Shown: piece after piece, positions 59,571 to 64,000 of the stretch
Numbering within the stretch: position 1 is the stretch's first letter
Layout of the letters: each line of letters begins with the position of its first letter
Source: Amanita rubescens
Lineage: Eukaryota > Basidiomycota > Agaricomycetes > Agaricales > Amanitaceae
Length of the DNA stretch: 64,000 bases
NCBI GenBank assembly: GCA_015039365.1
Contig: WION01000250.1
Location: 1-64,000, forward strand
Direction: 5' to 3'
Notes under the pieces: model-generated
The model's input: the letters and a program-made list of their open reading frames with translations, nothing else
What the model was told of the DNA's origin: nothing
Databases searched by the model: none
Program-made: the position numbers and the translations under genes

Positions 59571-62500
59571 CGGTACAGTTATGCACTGGGCTGCGGCTGC
59601 GAGTCGTGTGTTGGCGAGAACAAAGGTGAGTTGGCGGCAGAAGACTTGAATGGGTACCAGTGTGAGTTTAAGGGGGACCTGGGAAAACTAGCTCCTTGTA
59701 CGTCTATTTTTGGCCCCTCCGCCTCCACCGCCCCCGTTTCACTTTATATTCTTCTTCCGTTCCCACTACTGCTGTCCAGATTATAAATTCGCCATGCGTC
59801 CCCGCCTCACATCCTCCCATGACCCAGCCGCTGAACTCGTCGTTCTCGCAACCTTCTCATAAGGAAGATGAAGTCGGCGTGGCTGACTCTCCGGCGATCA
59901 CGTGCACCGGTGGCGTTTTCGACCAATGGCGAAAAAGCACATTGTCATCGATTTTCCCAGAATCATAGCTGTGCGGTCATAATCTGCCACCGCACAAGAC
60001 CAGTGCCGGGCCCTTTGACGTGGCCATTCATCTCAACAGCAAATACCGAGCCATAGTACCACGAATCCAAGTAGAATCCATGACTGTTACTCCTGCGGAG
60101 CACTTTTTAGCGCTTACCATTCGAGCTGTTCCCGAGCATGTGTAAATTATAGCCAACTAATATCGATTTCATTTCCACTTACCCCATTCCCGTGTTCTTC
60201 GACCAATGGCTGAATGGCATGCCGAAATTCTGACCATGCTGCATGGACAGCTATGGACAAGTCTAGCCCCCCCCCAAAGTGTTGCTGCAAGCTTCCCCAA
60301 GACTTCCCCAGATGACATCACTGACAGTTTAACAAGGACGCTCGCCTCACTTCCCTTGATGCAGCATGTTGCTTTCCCCAATATTTCTATAACCCCAAAA
60401 TGTTTAGTTTCGGATTTATGGCGGCCAGACGCGGGACCCGTCTCCACAACCAATTGAAATCTAGACGTTCTGTTAATTTACATACATCTCAGGCAGACTA
60501 CTGTCGACTCTTACCTAAGCATGTTTTAATTGATGCTACCTGGTACCAGCGCGCGTTGATGCACTGCTACAGCGCTAGCGCGGATTACATCCTACGATCG
60601 ACCTGGAGTTTGGAGAAGAGTTCAATAGCGACCGGTTCTGTTTTTTTCATATCTTATCAGGGCTTCAGCTACACAAAAGGATATGTCCCTGCAAGGGAAC
60701 CTGTCGAATGTGGCATGCGGTCGTGGGAGTTGTCCCTCTGAGCGAGTCACGTTCAGTGTCTGATGATTTCCATATCACCAGCATGGCAGACTCACCAAGT
60801 AAACGATATCAGGGAAAGTGTCTGTGGGATTTTTAAGAGCTGCGATGTCAATTGAAGAGGCGCTGTCGTCGGAATCTCCGATTACCACTCGCAACAAGGT
60901 TTTCAACTTGCCTCATGTGTTATTTGCAACGACATTAGAGTTGGAACGGGGTATGTGTTTCTTTCCCCATCTAATCTGCATCACCGGATCAATAGTATCT
61001 GTTCATTTTCTATCCGACACAGCATGTCGCGATAAGCCACTTTACTGCCAAAGAGAAAGGCTGTTCAGCTAGGTTCAGCTTTAACAGGCTTGAACATGAG
61101 GCGATCGTATCCAGGGCAACGTCCGTTGCTCTCGACACAACGCTGGTATCGTATCTTTATCTTACTCCGTCAGTTACGTCAAATTTCAAATAAGCTACCG
61201 CAAATCATACGTTTCAGATTATTATCGCCTCGCCTCACTTGACGTGATGGCCTGACAATCTCACTGGAGATGCATGTTTCTCGGTCTGTCCTCGCCAACC
61301 ATATGACAAGCGACCGCTAACTCTCTTCCATTGTCAAGGGTCTCAAATAGAAAGACATCCCTCTCAGTCACCTTGGTTCTGATACATACGACCGACCACC
61401 TTAGCACCTCTTTGCTCCGACATACACGCGAGATTCAACCTCGCAGTCTAACCCTGAACGTAGTGTTTCATCGCTTGACTCCCAAGGAACGGGTAGTAAG
61501 TGGGGATGCGCGCTCCATCATTTCTGTCAAGCACTTGATTAACGAAGGATGGTTCCTCATCGCTGTCTGACAACATACCCTGGTCCCGAACCTCATTCGC
61601 TGTAACCCCAGCCCATCAGACCGCAAATGTATATGTTCCACGAAAGTAGTTGAACGTATCATCCCATCCTACCACCCTGTGGGACCGACGAACTGGAGAA
61701 TCCAACGCACTATCTGACAGTCTTTACGTTTTACTCCCACTACCCAACGGGCTTTACCACAAGCAGATTTTGGCCTACCTTGTTTGTGCCGAGTTTTTTG
61801 GCACCACTGTCCCCGAGTTGCGTCATGACGGAAAACTTCCAAATGATGATGCTCGGGCGCAGAGGATCCTTGCTCGCCCCCGACCATCACGCCGTCCCAC
61901 TAACTTTAAAACGGCCTATTTGGGCATAGGCTTTTCTCACTCTTTCTTATTTTGCATTTAAGCTTATCTCACGATATCAGTTTTTGGTATCTCCTCGGAT
62001 TTGCAATTGCAAATCTATTTCTTTCCTATCTGTTTTCTGAAAAGTAGGAGGGGCGTTCGTTTCAATCGATATGTATACAACACAACTCCTTTATGTCAGT
62101 TCTTATCAGTGCTCGATACCAATCAAACCGAGATCTCACAACTAGCGCGTCACGGGTTTTCCAAAAAAAAAAGAGTGATCGTTGGGACATGTCTGACATG
62201 ACAACTCCCAGCTCTGTGAAATATGGGATTTATCAAATTTACATATGGTTTTGTGTTGCTAAACAACCAAAGCGTGAAGCGCCTGAGGAGAGCGGTACGT
62301 CGGTGCCTAGGACCGCTCCCGCGAATACTGATCAATCTCGTCTGTTATTAGTTGTTGTTAGATTGCCTGATAAGTAGTGGAACCATGATCAGGGTCTGTT
62401 TTGTCGTGTTCCCCAGGGTCATGTAGCAGAACTAATCAAAAGTTACGTGTAATTGCACATCATGCCTGATGGGGAAACACCGCCTAACGTGACAACACAG

Positions 62501-64000
62501 AAGCTCGCCCGTTGGAGCAAGAGCTGCCAGGTGTGCCTACGTGTGAGAATAGGGCAGGAGCTCCTTCTAATCTTTATTTAGGTCCTCAGGAAAGTCATGC
62601 ATTCATGACTCAAATATAGTGGCAGAAAACAACCGACATGTGTCAAATCGGCGCTACCTGTACGCCGTACTTTTTTTATGCATCTCAGTCGTGAGGATAC
62701 ATTCTGTGTACGATGAATGGGTTTATGTCATCTTCACTTGATTTTTAGCTCGGGAAGGGACGCGCGCTCGGTTATACCGGCTTCTTAAGTAGCCAGGAAC
62801 CATGAACTCTTGCTATCTAGGGACCCATTAGCTGTGCGTCCCTAACTCCGCGCCGCACGCATTACAAAGACAATGTGTGTAATCACCTTGTCCCAGCTCG
62901 ACGATATAACAATGCCAGGGACCTCTCTCACACCTAATTCACTAACTGGATTCAGACTACACGTTTCAACGGATCTTGGGGGGTTTCACGACGGGGAGTA
63001 GTGCCTTTTTCTCATACATGTGTCCGCCTGATGGCGGCTTGGTGTGCTAAATGGTATTTAGCATCCCCGAGCAGCGCGCGAGCCGAACATCACTGGGAAA
63101 CGAATTATACACCCCGAGAAAATACTCACGGTTCGAGTACATTCTAGAGAACAAAGGAAAAGGAAAGCAAAAGAGGACGCTCAAGCCTTCCCAGCAATCA
63201 CACCTTATTGTTAGTCCATCCATCAGTGGACTACTTAATTGAACGAGAGGACCAGTTACTTATGAATCCCTTCTTCGTCCGAGTCGGTTGCATCAGCGTT
63301 TGATCCCACAATGCAAGTTATGCAATAAATTTCTCATGGGCGGATTTAGATCTGATTCTCATCCCTTCGTGGCATTGAACAGCTGCCAAAGTGGAAAAAG
63401 AGTATAACAAAGGTGATCGAATGTGGTCCCGAAAAACCCGCATGATGGGTGCATTCCACGCCAATAACAAATCATGACGAAACATTTTGCACGAGGTGGG
63501 AGGGCTCGGATATGGTGTGGAAAACCTTCCTTGTTGCTGTGACGTGAGTAGGAAAACCTGAACCCAAGTTTGGGCCAGGCTGCGCCTGTTGAGTGACTGC
63601 GTGTGCAAGCCTGTGAACCTCACATTCAATTCTCTTATTTGTCGGCATTCAGTCTGGACCCCAGGGGGGTGTGACTTTCACGGGCCTGTAAATTTCTCCA
63701 TAAGGACCGACACAAAACAAGTGGATCAATCGTTGCCGAAAGTAGTTTGGCAATGGGAATCCATCCAAAGAGAGTAATATAACAGTTGGCGTACTAGTGA
63801 ACGAGAACATTGCTCAATGTTTGGTAACGCATCGATCGTAAGAATTGACGTCTTTCACACAAGTTGACTGTGAGAGATGCCTCACATTAAGGGTCACTGG
63901 GTCACCAGGTTTGTGTTACAGGTGGTTCACTTGTGAACGTTTTGCTGTGAGATTGAGGCTTACCCAAAGGATGCAACGAGTCACATGGACTAATTTTGAT
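59571..64000. other. gene-poor right end, nothing supported
   Basis: About 4.4 kb with short open frames only (60206-60457, 60400-60741, 61331-61570, 61650-61961). I recognise none, and they do not join with sound splice sites. Frames look like chance or an old, decayed element. No terminal repeats, tRNA or CRISPR-like structure seen. Confidence 0.35.

Overview
The window is nuclear DNA of a filamentous basidiomycete, most likely an Agaricomycete. Genes are dense on both strands and broken by many 45-85 nt GT-AG introns. Several families are ones I know mainly from this group: CmcJ/AsaB-like oxygenases, APH/kinase-like genes, a Crinkler gene, fungal seven-helix membrane proteins and DM9 proteins. 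I could not identify the species. All gene models were spliced by hand; wherever exon coordinates are given, the exon lengths sum to a multiple of three unless stated otherwise.

Layout. 1-7.2 kb: a frameshifted CmcJ/AsaB-like oxygenase, the divergent pair TPT1 (-) and APP1 (+), a kinase-like relic and a TMEM170-family gene (-). 8.9-18.6 kb: an intact Crinkler-type gene (-), a large disordered protein with an NTF2-like end (+), an EngB/YihA GTPase (-) and an Ist2/anoctamin (-). 18.6-24.8 kb is gene-poor and holds a 151-bp tandem duplication and a dead copy of the Crinkler head together with its promoter. 24.8-33 kb: an acid-ceramidase-like amidase (-), an APH relic, two small secreted-protein genes (-) and an FGD-like RhoGEF/PH/FYVE gene (+). 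33-40 kb is a rearranged array: three seven-helix receptor-like genes (A intact, B broken, C intact), with a dead inverted copy of the secreted-protein block set between A and B. 40.5-55.2 kb: a GH76 gene with extreme micro-exons, CDC8, UBC6, CWC27, a small mitochondrial-like membrane protein, an APH-family gene and a DM9 protein. 55.2-64 kb holds one conserved orphan (58.2-59.6 kb) and otherwise nothing I can support.

The housekeeping genes do not form one pathway; they cover tRNA splicing, lipid phosphatase, nucleotide synthesis, ERAD, the spliceosome and ER-plasma membrane contact. The interest lies in the accessory layer: effector-like and surface genes being duplicated, inverted and killed locally, and a GH76 gene whose reading frame only closes if a one-nucleotide exon is used.
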